NCBI GenBank assembly: GCA_963775835.1
Contig: CAVZKV010000020.1
Coordinates: forward strand, 186,001-250,000
Direction of reading: 5' to 3'
DNA length: 64,000 nucleotides
DNA from: AWTP1-13 sp963775835
GTDB taxonomy: Bacteria; Pseudomonadota; Alphaproteobacteria; Rhizobiales; Hyphomicrobiaceae
Numbering within the stretch: position 1 is the stretch's first letter; every line of letters begins with the position of its first letter. The translations under genes were made by a program, and so were the position numbers. The notes below the pieces were generated by a model, which saw nothing but the letters and a program-made list of their open reading frames with translations, was not told the origin of the DNA and ran no database searches. This document shows positions 1 through 8,489 of the stretch, one piece after another.

Positions 1-790
1 GAATGGCGAACACGCTCTCCGTGACGACCACCCCCGAAATCAAAAGCGCAATGCCGATGCCAATAATGGTGACAATCGGCACGGCGGCATTCTTCAGGGC
101 GTGTCCGAGCAGCACGGCACTGGGCGCCAATCCCTTGGCGTGTGCGGTGCGGACGTAGTCCTGCGCCAGGACCTCCAGCATCGCCGCGCGCGTGATGCGG
201 GCGATCAGAGCAATGTAGATGGTGCCGAGCGCAATGGATGGCAGGATCAAATGGCGCAGCCACGCCCAGAAGCCTTCGCGCAACGGCGTATAGCCTTGCA
301 CCGGCAGCCAATCGAGATCGATGGCGAACAGGTAGATCAATAGGTAGGCGAGCACGAACACCGGCATAGAAAATCCGGCGACGGAAAAGAGCATCACCAG
401 TCGATCGATGAGCTTGCCCGCTTTCCAGGCGCCGATCACACCCAGCGGTACCGCGATGGCAACGGCCACGATCAACGTGCACAAGGCCAACGACAGCGTC
501 GGGCCGACACGTTGGCCGATCAGCTGCGTCACGGGAAGATTGGTGAAAATCGAAATGCCGAGATCGCCCTGCAACACCGCCGAGGCCCACACCCAAAATC
601 GCGTCAGGAATGGTTGATCGAGGCCGAGCTTCTGGCGGATGCGCTCGATGTCCTCGACCGTGGCGATGTCGCCGGCGATCACCGCCGCGGGATCGCCCGG
701 CGTCAAGTAGAGCAAAGAGAATACGAAGAACGCGACCATCCCGATCACCGGGATGGTCGCCAGCAGCCGACGAATGATATAGCCGAGCAT
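1..790 (-). CDS. ABC transporter permease, DppB/GsiC-like (C-terminus cut by window edge)
   Basis: Inner-membrane permease of a family-5 (dipeptide/oligopeptide/nickel-type) ABC importer. The reading frame runs from an ATG at 790 to the window edge without a stop. It begins MLGYIIRRLLATIPVIGMV, a typical DppB amino end, followed by the conserved LTPGDPA stretch, several hydrophobic segments and a cytoplasmic coupling loop containing DYVRTAHAKGL, which in this family contacts the ATPase. About 263 residues are visible, so only the last 50 or so should be missing. It starts 20 bp after the stop of the substrate-binding protein on the same strand, so the two form one operon, presumably followed outside the window by a DppC-type permease and ATPases. 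Substrate is unknown. Confidence 0.9.
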   Translation of the reverse strand, partial: MLGYIIRRLLATIPVIGMVAFFVFSLLYLTPGDPAAVIAGDIATVEDIERIRQKLGLDQPFLTRFWVWASAVLQGDLGISIFTNLPVTQLIGQRVGPTLSLALCTLIVAVAIAVPLGVIGAWKAGKLIDRLVMLFSVAGFSMPVFVLAYLLIYLFAIDLDWLPVQGYTPLREGFWAWLRHLILPSIALGTIYIALIARITRAAMLEVLAQDYVRTAHAKGLAPSAVLLGHALKNAAVPIVTIIGIGIALLISGVVVTESVFAI

Positions 791-810
791 GTTGCTCAGT
801 CAGCTCGCGC

Positions 811-2406
811 CTATTTCTTCTCCACATTCCACAGGAAGGCCACCGGCGAGATCAAGAGGCCCGAGACGTTGCTGCGATAGGCGGTTGGAATGACGAACTG
901 CGCCGTTGGAATGAACGGCACCGTTTCCCAGGCGTGCTTTTGCATGTCGTCGATCAATCGCTTCTGTTGCGCTGGATCGGTGGCATCGAACCAGGCATTG
1001 CGCAACTCCTCCATCTTCGGGTCGGTCGGCCAACCGAACCAGGATTTTTCGCCGACGCCGCGCATCGGGTAATTTATGGCGGGATTGGTCATATCGGGTC
1101 CGACGAGCCAGGTGTGAAAGATGTTCCAGCCGCCCTTCTCAATCGGCTCCTTGACGGCGCGGCGGTTGATCAGCGTGCCCCAATCGTTGGCCGCCAGCTC
1201 CACGTTGAGACCTGCGGACTTGAGAAGCTCGGTCGTCACCAGGCCCTGACTATGCACAATTGGCTGGTCCGTCGCCGACAACACGACGATCTTTTCGCCC
1301 TTATAGCCGGCTTCCTGAATGAGCTGCTTGGCCTTCGCCAGATCGCGCTTGCCCGTCAGCATCTCGGAGCCGACTTGGCTTTCGGCGGGTGAGCCGCAAG
1401 TGAAGAACGACGGGCACGGCTTGCCTTGTTTGGCATCCCCGGCGATCGCCAGCGCAAAGTCCTGCTGGTTGACAAGATAGAGCAAAGCTTGGCGCATCTT
1501 TGCATTGTTGAAGGGCGGATGCAGCTGGTTGAAGCGCAGCAAACCGATCGAGCCCAGTGGATCGGTATTCTCCACCTTGATGTCCTTGTTCTTGGCCAGC
1601 AGCGGGACCAGGTCGGGCGGGACCATCTGCCACCAATCGACCTCTCCGGCGTTGAGCGCGGCGGCAGCCGTGGCCGAATCGGGAATGTAGACCCACTCGA
1701 CGCGGTCGACCTTCACGATCTTGCCGCCCGACGCCCAGGACGGCGCCTCCTTGCGCGGCAGGTAGTCGGTGTTTTTCACAAACACGACTTTGCTACCGGG
1801 CACCCACTCCTCTTTCAGCATTTTGAAGGGACCGGAGCCGATCAACTCGGTGATTTGCGTGAACGCATCAGTCTTGGCGACGCGTTCCGGCATGATGAAG
1901 GGGACGTTGGAGGAGGGCTTCGCAAGTGCGTCGAGGGTGAGCGAGAAAGGCTTTTTCAGCCTTAGCGTGAAGGTCCTATCGTCGACGGGTGTCCAGGCAT
2001 CGGTCAAGTCCGCGAGTTTTTGGCCAAGGGCATCGCGCTTGGCCCAGCGCTCGATCGAGGCGATGCAGTCGGCCGATTTGACCGGCTGGCCGTCATGCCA
2101 CTTGAGGCCGTCGCGCAGGGTGAAAGTGTAGGTGAGCTTGTCGTCACTCAGGCTCCACTTGTCCACCATTTGCGGCTGTACTTCGAACTTTTCGTTCACC
2201 GCGAACAGGGTGTCGTAGACCATGTAGCCGTAGTTGCGCGTGATGTATGCCGTCGTCCAGATCGGATCCAGGCTGCGCAGGTCTGCCTCCGGCACGAATT
2301 TCAGGGTCTTTTGCTGCGCCGCCGCCGACACAGTCAGCAAGCTGTTGCCGGCCAGTGCGGCTACCAACCACAGCACCGCCAACGCGCTTCGGGTCTTCCC
2401 GGACAT
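811..2406 (-). CDS. ABC transporter substrate-binding protein, family 5 (peptide/nickel type)
   Basis: Periplasmic receptor that delivers substrate to the permease encoded just downstream. The ATG at 2406 gives 531 residues. The first 30 or so form a signal peptide (basic MSGKTR, hydrophobic core, AAAQQ cleavage region), followed by the family-5 opening (LKFVPEADLRSLDPIW), the motif region DGLKWHDGQPV and a C-terminal TAQFVIPTAYR. The frame stays open far upstream of this ATG, but that part runs antisense through the divergent amidase and lacks family similarity, so I place the start at the signal peptide. The ligand is not predictable. Peptides, opines or amides are possible, and the divergent amidase makes an amide-containing substrate attractive, but that is inference. 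Confidence 0.92.
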   Translation of the reverse strand: MSGKTRSALAVLWLVAALAGNSLLTVSAAAQQKTLKFVPEADLRSLDPIWTTAYITRNYGYMVYDTLFAVNEKFEVQPQMVDKWSLSDDKLTYTFTLRDGLKWHDGQPVKSADCIASIERWAKRDALGQKLADLTDAWTPVDDRTFTLRLKKPFSLTLDALAKPSSNVPFIMPERVAKTDAFTQITELIGSGPFKMLKEEWVPGSKVVFVKNTDYLPRKEAPSWASGGKIVKVDRVEWVYIPDSATAAAALNAGEVDWWQMVPPDLVPLLAKNKDIKVENTDPLGSIGLLRFNQLHPPFNNAKMRQALLYLVNQQDFALAIAGDAKQGKPCPSFFTCGSPAESQVGSEMLTGKRDLAKAKQLIQEAGYKGEKIVVLSATDQPIVHSQGLVTTELLKSAGLNVELAANDWGTLINRRAVKEPIEKGGWNIFHTWLVGPDMTNPAINYPMRGVGEKSWFGWPTDPKMEELRNAWFDATDPAQQKRLIDDMQKHAWETVPFIPTAQFVIPTAYRSNVSGLLISPVAFLWNVEKK

Positions 2407-2586
2407 GATACCGTCTCCCTTGCATGCTATCTTGTCGCTGACGCGCGCCGTCGATCGCCGGCAGCTAGAAAAACTTATGTTAGAAGGGCTTTGCCGGGGG
2501 CACCATACGCAATTTCCGCGCAAAATGCCCAAGTCTTGCTCATGGCAAGGCCGCCTTTGACCGCCCAAAGACGAGAGCGAGGCAGC
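2407..2586. promoter_or_regulatory. divergent intergenic region, transporter / amidase
   Basis: This 180-bp gap separates the receptor gene (leftward) from the amidase (rightward) and must carry both promoters. A small perfect inverted repeat, CTTGC-5-GCAAG, lies at 2535-2549, about 40 bp before the amidase start, and could be a regulator site. I see no strong -35/-10 pair, and no regulator gene is adjacent. Confidence 0.35.
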
Positions 2587-3930
2587 ATGCAAAGGACAAA
2601 CCTCCACAATTTCGCGGCCGATCCGGGCCGCGTGTGTGGCCTTGCCCGGCAGATCGCCGGCAAAAGGCTGTCGCCGGTCGCGCTCGTCCAACGTTATCTT
2701 GACCGGATCGCGGCCGCCGATCCCAACGTCGAGTGCTGGCGCCAGGTCGATGCCGAGCGCGCGCTTACAACCGCGCAGGAACGCGAACGCGAGGCGGCGA
2801 GAGGGGCAATTCGCGGAGCGCTGCACGGCGTACCGGTGGCAATCAAGGACATCATCGACGTCGAGGGCCTGCCGACGCGTGCCAACAGCAGATCGCGCGC
2901 CGCCGCCGCGCCGGCCAACAGCGACGCCGAGATCGTGCTGGCGCTGAAAACGGCGGGCGCCATCGTGCTGGGCAAGGTGCACACCACCGAGTTCGCGTTT
3001 TTCGACCCCTCCCCAGCCCGCAATCCCCATGACGTCAGGCACACGCCCGGCGGCTCGAGTTCGGGGTCGGCTGCCGCCGTGGCCGCTGGCATGGCGCCGG
3101 TCGCCGTTGGCACGCAGACCGTTGCCTCGGTAAACCGGCCGGCGGCCTATTGCGGCATTTCCGCCTTCAAGCCGAGCACGCGCAGCCTGTCGACCTACGG
3201 CATCACGCCGCTGGCGCCCTCCTACGACACACCGGGGTTCTACGGCTGGAGCGTGGCCGATGCGGTCTATGTGTTCGAGGCCGTCGCGCCCCCGTTCGTG
3301 ACCATGCGGCAGCGCTTGCCGGCGCCGGCGACGCTTTCCGTTTGCATTCCCGACGACCCACATATTGCAGATGCCATCCCCGAGATGAAGGCCGCCTTGA
3401 CGCGTTTCGCCGATGCCCTGGCCAACGCCGGTCATGGGGTGGAGAGGCCGGTTTCGCCCATTTCGTTCGAGCGCCTGTGCAACCTGCAGCGTTCGACCAT
3501 GGCCTACGAAGCCGGCCGGGCGTTGCAGCATTTGCTGCAAGAACCCGCTAGCGCCGTCGGCGAGAAGATCACGACGCTTATTCGCGACGGCCTGGGCATT
3601 GCTCCCGGTCGATACTTTGAGGAGCGCAGCGAAATCGATCGGCTGCGCTCGACCTTGTTTGCCGCGCTTAAGGCCGACGTCTTCCTATGGCCCGCGACCC
3701 CCGCCAGCGCCCCCGAGGGATTGAGCTGGACCGGCGATCCCAAATATATCTCGCCCTGGACGGCACTGGCGGGCCCGATCGTATCGGTGCCCGCCGGGTT
3801 CGCGGCGAGCGGCTTGCCCATCGGCTGCATTCTGAGCGCGCGCCCTGGCACCGACGTTGCGATGTGTTCATGGGCGCGCCAACTCGTTGAAGCCATTGGC
3901 GAGCGACAAGCTCTCGCGGCCTCACCATGA
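2587..3930 (+). CDS. amidase signature family protein
   Basis: Probable C-N hydrolase of the amidase signature family (447 residues from the ATG at 2587; the frame is open upstream but without similarity). The Ser-cisSer-Lys machinery is visible: Lys in VAIKDIIDVEG (about residue 86), the cis-Ser in the GGSSSGSAA segment (about 157-165), and the nucleophilic Ser in GTQTVASVNRPAAYCG (about 180). That last motif is unusual: the customary Gly-Gly before the nucleophile is Val-Ala, and the following Arg is Asn, which changes the oxyanion-hole region although the Ser stays. The protein is somewhat short for the family but reaches a normal C-terminal region. The substrate is unknown. It is divergent from the peptide-type importer and may process what that system brings in. 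Confidence 0.85.
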   Translation: MQRTNLHNFAADPGRVCGLARQIAGKRLSPVALVQRYLDRIAAADPNVECWRQVDAERALTTAQEREREAARGAIRGALHGVPVAIKDIIDVEGLPTRANSRSRAAAAPANSDAEIVLALKTAGAIVLGKVHTTEFAFFDPSPARNPHDVRHTPGGSSSGSAAAVAAGMAPVAVGTQTVASVNRPAAYCGISAFKPSTRSLSTYGITPLAPSYDTPGFYGWSVADAVYVFEAVAPPFVTMRQRLPAPATLSVCIPDDPHIADAIPEMKAALTRFADALANAGHGVERPVSPISFERLCNLQRSTMAYEAGRALQHLLQEPASAVGEKITTLIRDGLGIAPGRYFEERSEIDRLRSTLFAALKADVFLWPATPASAPEGLSWTGDPKYISPWTALAGPIVSVPAGFAASGLPIGCILSARPGTDVAMCSWARQLVEAIGERQALAASP

Positions 3931-3988
3931 CGGCAAGCCGCGAGCGCGGGCGGCGGGTGGATCGCGGGCTCGGTTGTCGCCGGTTGGG

Positions 3989-5598
3989 CTACTTTGCCCA
4001 GAACTCCACAAAGGCATAGCCACTGCCTTCAGCCTGCGAGTCGAAGATGCGCGAGCGGTGGCTGATCTCGATCTGCTTGACGGGGTGTCCAGGCTTCAAG
4101 TCGACGGGACCAAACGAGCTGCCCCCAGCCACCCGTTGCCGTTCGCCGAACACATCGCTCGAATTCGTCGGTGTAGATGACCTTGATCCGGTTCAGCGTG
4201 ATCGCCCGGTTCTTCACATCCAGTCGCAAGCTCCGGAACCCGCGGTTGCGCGCAACCGCTACGACGTCGGTTTCAAAACCCAAGCCGCGCCGGATGCTGA
4301 CAAAGAGCGGGGACTGGCCGCCCAGATAGAGCCAGCCGTTGTTGGCCGTCGCAAAGGCGCCGGTCCCCGAGCCCGGCTGAAACCAGCTATCGGCGTATTC
4401 GCCCCAGATCTCCAAACGGGCCTTGCCGCGCCGTGATTGGGCAGGATAGACGAACGCAATCTCGCTAATGAAGCGATCGCCCTTTAGCTCCAACCATGGC
4501 GTGGGTTCGTCGGTGCCGACGTCGCCGTTGACCGCAAGCACGTCGGGCTCCCCCCCGCATAGGTCACGCGCAATTCCTTGAGCTCGACGGTCCCACCGAG
4601 CGCACGCAGCTGGAGCCTGGCGAACCTGCCGTATTGCCGACCAAGCTTGAAGACGTCCTCATCCGCCGCCGTGCCAACCTCATGCACGCCAAAGAGCACG
4701 GCCCCGGGGCCGTCCGTTTCCTCCCCCCTGGCGCCGCTGGCGCTGCGGCGGCCGCTGTCGGCCTCCGCGCTGAAGGTTCGGGGCTGGCAATGGCGGGGGC
4801 CGCCGTGGCAACCCGCACGCCCCACAGCTCAACATTGGCGGGTCCTGCCGCTCCGAGATGCAGGCGGTAGGACAGGTCGATGTGGCGCACCGACTGTCCA
4901 TCTTTGCCCAATTGGATCGGGCGCGAGCGCTGCCCTTTTTGCAACTTGAGGCGCCGCTTTTCAATGCGCGGCGCAGCGCCGTCGGTAACCACCGTCACGC
5001 GGTCGATGTCGATCAGTCGGTCGACGCCGACGAGCATCAGCGATTTGAAACGGCCCTTGCCGACCCCGACATCGATGCGATCCTCTTCTTTCTTAAGGTC
5101 GACCGAGCGCGTTCCGATCCAGACCCAGCTGGGTGGCGCCGAGCGGGCGTTCGGCACCTCGGGTGAGGCGCGCAATCCCCACAACTCGACCTTGGCCGGT
5201 CCCGCCGCGCCGAGATGCAGGCTGTAGGATAGGTCAACGTTCTCGACCACGCCGCCGTCATGGCTGAACCTGATCGGGTGCGAACGCTGGCCGCGCTCGA
5301 GCCTTAGGTGCTCCGCATCGATGTAGGGCTCGCCGTCCGTGGCAATCGTCACGCGATTGATGTCGATCCGGCGGTCGACACCGATCAGCATCACCGACGT
5401 AAAGCGGCCCTTGCCCGCCCCGATGGTGAAGCGCTCCTTCTCCTTCTTCAGATCCACCGCGCGCGTTTCGAGCAACACCCAATTGGCGTCGAGCGCGGGA
5501 CCTTGGCTACGGCCGCGATCTTTCGCGCTTGCCACGGTCGACGTTGCAATCCCCCCAATAGCCAGCGCAAGAAGCGCCGCGAGCGTCCTCAACAGCAT
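3989..5598 (-). CDS. secreted four-repeat beta-rich protein (DUF2541-like), three apparent frameshifts
   Basis: Starting at the ATG at 5598 there is a signal peptide (MLLRTLAALLALAIGGIA to TVASAKD), then two clearly homologous repeats of about 105 residues sharing VDLKKE, GKGRF, GVDR-IDI, GQRS-PI, DLSY and HLGAAGPA-VELWG. Two more divergent copies follow in other frames: one with RQYGRFARLQLRA and VTYAGG, and one with GFRSLRLDV, RIKVIYTDEF and VKQIEISH, ending FVEFWAK. The frame must change near 4723-4728, near 4550-4556 and near 4126-4130. Each point is a run of 5-7 C on the plus strand, and adding or removing one base restores a continuous protein of about 536 residues. The pattern resembles DUF2541, a family without a known function. 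Whether the indels are sequencing errors or decay cannot be told here. Confidence 0.7.
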
Positions 5599-6305
5599 GG
5601 GCCTACCCCTCCACCTAGCGCTGCCCATTTGTGCACCCCGACCGCGCCCGGGTGCAAGCCGGATCCGAAGGCAACGGCGCAGACCTTCCTTGCTGGCGTG
5701 TCCCACGAGCACGCCTTGGGTTGCGCGCAATGGTTGCGCACCTCACTTGGTCGCCTAGTCGGGCGTTTTGTTAGCCCACCCCGTTGGCCATGGGTTGGGC
5801 ACGACTGGCCGATCCGAACCGGATCAAGCCTCGCGTCACGCATGATCCAACGCTGGCGCACGCAACAAGGCGCAGGGGCGTCGAGGCGGCGCACAAAACC
5901 CGGGCGGAGGCCCGTTCGCACCGGCCGTGGCCTTGTCGCCTCATTGCAATAAAAAGAAAGGGCGCCAGCCGCTATCGGGGGACAGCGCGGCGCCCAATCC
6001 CGGCCTTCTTCTGTGTAGGAGAGAAGAGCCGCACACATCCGATACATGTGGACGGCTCGCGTCAATGCCCAAATGGGGCGCGCGCGATGCTGGCACGCGT
6101 CAATGGGGACCCTGTTTCATTTGTCGCGACGCAACAGCAAGATGGCCGGGGCTCTTCAGTCGGGACTTGCGCTTGCGGGCGGCGCCAGCGGAGCAGCAAC
6201 GCTGCCGTTTAGAGGCCAGCCGGCCCGCGAGCGGCCGGCACGGGGGACCCGAGGTCATGTCGTTGGGCGGCAGGCACCGGCACGCCGCCGCGGCGGCGGC
6301 GCGGC
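5599..6305. other. 707-bp region without a convincing protein gene
   Basis: Open frames here have atypical composition (Cys, Pro and Arg rich) and no recognisable motif, so I call none. The only clear structure is the leftward terminator-like hairpin at 5950-5996. The promoter of the four-repeat protein gene should lie close to 5600-5700. Confidence 0.4.
5950..5996 (-). terminator. rho-independent terminator-like hairpin (leftward)
   Basis: Read on the minus strand, GGGCGCC and its complement (5989-5995 and 5960-5966) form a 7-bp GC stem, extended inside by AGCG/CGCT pairing, directly followed by TTTCTTTTTATTG. It is a good intrinsic terminator, yet the nearest leftward gene ends more than 300 bp earlier (6306). 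It therefore ends a long 3' UTR or a small RNA. Confidence 0.6.
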
Positions 6306-6593
6306 TCAGTATCGGTTGCGATCCAATTTGTCGAACAGCTCGCCTGGATGCTCCAGGTGCCCGGTCTGGCAGGCGTCGTAGAGGCGCAAGGCCATCCGCT
6401 GCCGGGCGAGCTGCGCCTCGGAGGATAGGGTTGGCTTCTTGCGCTCGATCGTACTCAGCATGGCCTTGTAGGCCTCGCCGCAGTTTTGCGCTAGCGCGGC
6501 AAACGCCACCGCGCTGACGCCGAGGGCGAGCAGAAGGCTTGCCGCAATCCTGCGCACAAGGCGGACCGAACAGGCTGTCGCAAAACATGTCAT
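6306..6593 (-). CDS. small secreted protein of unknown function
   Basis: The 95-residue product starts at the ATG at 6593 (an in-frame TTG lies three codons upstream). It has an N-terminal basic region and hydrophobic core (RIAASLLLALGVSAVAFA) typical of a signal peptide, then a mature part of about 60 residues rich in charged residues with two cysteines (QNCGEAYKAM and LYDACQTGH) that could form a disulfide. I recognise no family. Codon use matches the neighbours, and the signal peptide plus paired Cys argue for a real exported protein. It lies downstream of glpD on the same strand with a 193-bp gap, so it is probably transcribed separately. Confidence 0.6.
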   Translation of the reverse strand: MTCFATACSVRLVRRIAASLLLALGVSAVAFAALAQNCGEAYKAMLSTIERKKPTLSSEAQLARQRMALRLYDACQTGHLEHPGELFDKLDRNRY

Positions 6594-6786
6594 TTTACGC
6601 AACTGTGCAGTGAACTGCGGTTGGAACTGGGCACCGATCTCTGTGGAAAAACGCGGGGGTGGCTGCCCCGGTTCCTCGGCCTGGGTGCGTGACGATACGA
6701 CCTTCGGGAGGTCGGCCGAAGCTTAACCCATGACCAACCGCGCCCCATTGCCGCCGCGCCCATTGCCAACCGGGCCCGAGCCGCAC

Positions 6787-8370
6787 TCAGCCGTTCCAGC
6801 GGCTGTTTGCGCTCGCGTCTTGTGCGCTGCAGGCCTGCAACAGCTGTCCGCTGGCGGGCAGGCGGGCCATCAGCCAGTCGGATAGCTGGCGCCGGCCGGT
6901 TTCGCCAATGTGCAAGCCAAGCTTGGTGCGTCGCCATAACACGTCCTCGGCCGTCATGGCCCATTCGTTTTTGACGAGATGGGCAACCTCGCGCTCGTAC
7001 AGCCCAGCACCGAAATTGAAACCGAGCCCAGGGGTGTCCGAAGGGGTGTCCGAAGGGGCGTCCGGGTGATCCGCAAAAATCTTGCGCGCGATGGTGCCGT
7101 AGCTGCGCACGAGACGATGCGAGGTTGCCTCGCCGAGCGTGGGAACCGCCACGGCCAGCTCGGATGCCAGCCGCCCCAGGTCCTCGCGGGCAAAATCGCC
7201 GCCAGGCAGCGGGACGTCGCGCGTCCAAGCAAGACGCGCGCGCGGAAACAGCGGCGCAAGCTTGCCCAAGACCGCCTCAGCCAAGTGCCGATAGGTGGTG
7301 ATCTTGCCGCCGATGATCGTCAGCAGCCACGGCCGGCCCTCGGGACCATCGAGATCGAGGACGAAATCACGCGTTGCGTCCTGTGCCGAATGCTCCCCGT
7401 CGTCAAACAGGGAGCGCACACCGGCATAGCTCCAGACAATGTCGGAGAGACTGACGGGAGCGGCAAAATATTCGCTGACGGCCCGGCATAGATATTGCGC
7501 CTCTTCCTGCGAAATCGCGACGCAGGCAAGGTCATCGGTAAAATCGACGTCGGTCGTGCCGATGAGCGTGAATTCCCCTTCGTATGGAATCGCGAAGATG
7601 ATGCGCCGGTCCGCGTTCTGAAAGATGTAGGCGCGGTCGTGCTCGAACAACCGGCGCACCACAATATGACTGCCCTTGACCAGCCTGATGCCCGGCCGTC
7701 GCCCTGAGGCGATACCATCGGCCGGACCGTTTGCCGCCCAAGCGCCGGTGGCGTTGATGAGGACGCGCGCGGTCGCCGTTTCATGTTGGCCCGTAACCAG
7801 GTTCTTCAGCTCAAGCCGCCAATGGCTCGCCGTGCGGTGCACGGACACGACTTGCGTGCGCACGCGAATCTCGGCGCCGCGGGCAGCAGCATCCATTGCG
7901 TTGAGCACGACCAAGCGTGCATCGTCGACCCAGCAGTCCGAGTACTCGAAGGCGCGCGTGAAGCTCGGCTTCAAAGGCCTACCGGCCGCAACGCGCGACA
8001 GGTCCACGGTTCGGGAGGGCTCGAGGATGCGCCGCCCCCCGCCCAGGTGATCATAAAGAATGAGACCGAGGCGGATGAGGAAGGCGGGACGTAGGCCGCG
8101 ATGATGCGGGAGCACGAAACGCATTGGCCGCACGATGTGCGGCGCCAGGCCGAGCAAGACCTCGCGTTCCTTGAGCGAGCTGCGTACCAGGGCAAACTCG
8201 TACTGCTCGAGATAGCGAAGGCCGCCGTGTATGAGCTTGGTCGAGGCGGACGAGGTCCCACTCGCCAGGTCGCCTTTTTCCGCCAGCAAGACGGAAAGCC
8301 CTCGGCCCGCCGCATCGCGCGCGACACCACAACCGTTGATGCCGCCGCCGATGATTGCGATGTCCCGCAT
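6787..8370 (-). CDS. glpD: glycerol-3-phosphate dehydrogenase, FAD-dependent
   Basis: Oxidises sn-glycerol 3-phosphate to dihydroxyacetone phosphate at the inner membrane and passes electrons to quinone. The 527-residue protein opens with the FAD-binding motif IAIIGGGINGCGVARDAAGRG, continues with the family motif SSASTKLIHGGLRYLE near residue 45, and has the central GTTDVDF and IIGGKITTYRHLAE segments of GlpD. The C-terminal helical domain is present. A 12-bp unit duplicated at 7031-7066 inserts SDTP repeats just before the C-terminal domain. The gene follows glpR on the same strand after a 119-bp gap holding phased TTCG boxes, so it is probably GlpR-controlled, and it is divergent from the glycerol importer genes. 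Confidence 0.96.
   Translation of the reverse strand: MRDIAIIGGGINGCGVARDAAGRGLSVLLAEKGDLASGTSSASTKLIHGGLRYLEQYEFALVRSSLKEREVLLGLAPHIVRPMRFVLPHHRGLRPAFLIRLGLILYDHLGGGRRILEPSRTVDLSRVAAGRPLKPSFTRAFEYSDCWVDDARLVVLNAMDAAARGAEIRVRTQVVSVHRTASHWRLELKNLVTGQHETATARVLINATGAWAANGPADGIASGRRPGIRLVKGSHIVVRRLFEHDRAYIFQNADRRIIFAIPYEGEFTLIGTTDVDFTDDLACVAISQEEAQYLCRAVSEYFAAPVSLSDIVWSYAGVRSLFDDGEHSAQDATRDFVLDLDGPEGRPWLLTIIGGKITTYRHLAEAVLGKLAPLFPRARLAWTRDVPLPGGDFAREDLGRLASELAVAVPTLGEATSHRLVRSYGTIARKIFADHPDAPSDTPSDTPGLGFNFGAGLYEREVAHLVKNEWAMTAEDVLWRRTKLGLHIGETGRRQLSDWLMARLPASGQLLQACSAQDASANSRWNG
7031..7066 (+). repeat. 12-bp tandem repeat inside glpD (2 exact copies plus a variant)
   Basis: GGGGTGTCCGAA occurs twice in a row (7031-7042, 7043-7054), followed by a variant, GGGGCGTCCGGG. 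Because the unit is 12 bp, the frame is kept and the protein gains Ser-Asp-Thr-Pro repeats. Confidence 0.9.
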
Positions 8371-8457
8371 GCCGCCGTCCGCGTTCCCATGGGTTTGCTC
8401 GTGCCAAGCCGCCGCAGCGCCCGGCCTACCGTCGGTTCATACGTCTTCGCTTGAACG

Positions 8458-8486
8458 CGAAACGAAGGTTATCGAACTTTTTCGAA
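8458..8486 (-). promoter_or_regulatory. putative GlpR operator before glpD
   Basis: TTCG boxes (CGAA on the plus strand) occur at 8463, 8473 and 8483, exactly 10 bp apart, with one more at 8458. They lie between the glpR stop and glpD. The same triple-box arrangement occurs before glpV. DeoR/GlpR-family regulators commonly bind repeated TTCG-type half sites, so these are the best operator candidates. Confidence 0.55.
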
Positions 8487-8489
8487 AGA

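Noticed and set aside
2020..2586. Upstream extension of the amidase frame to 636 residues
   Set aside because: It is antisense to the receptor gene and has no family similarity; the ATG at 2587 gives a normal amidase amino end.
2407..3540. Upstream extension of the receptor gene's frame to give a 909-residue protein
   Set aside because: The extra part is antisense to the amidase, Arg/Gly rich, and lies before a clear signal peptide at 2406.
5589..6065. A 158-codon leftward frame in the gap after the four-repeat gene
   Set aside because: It crosses the terminator hairpin, overlaps the signal peptide region of the four-repeat gene and has non-coding-like composition.
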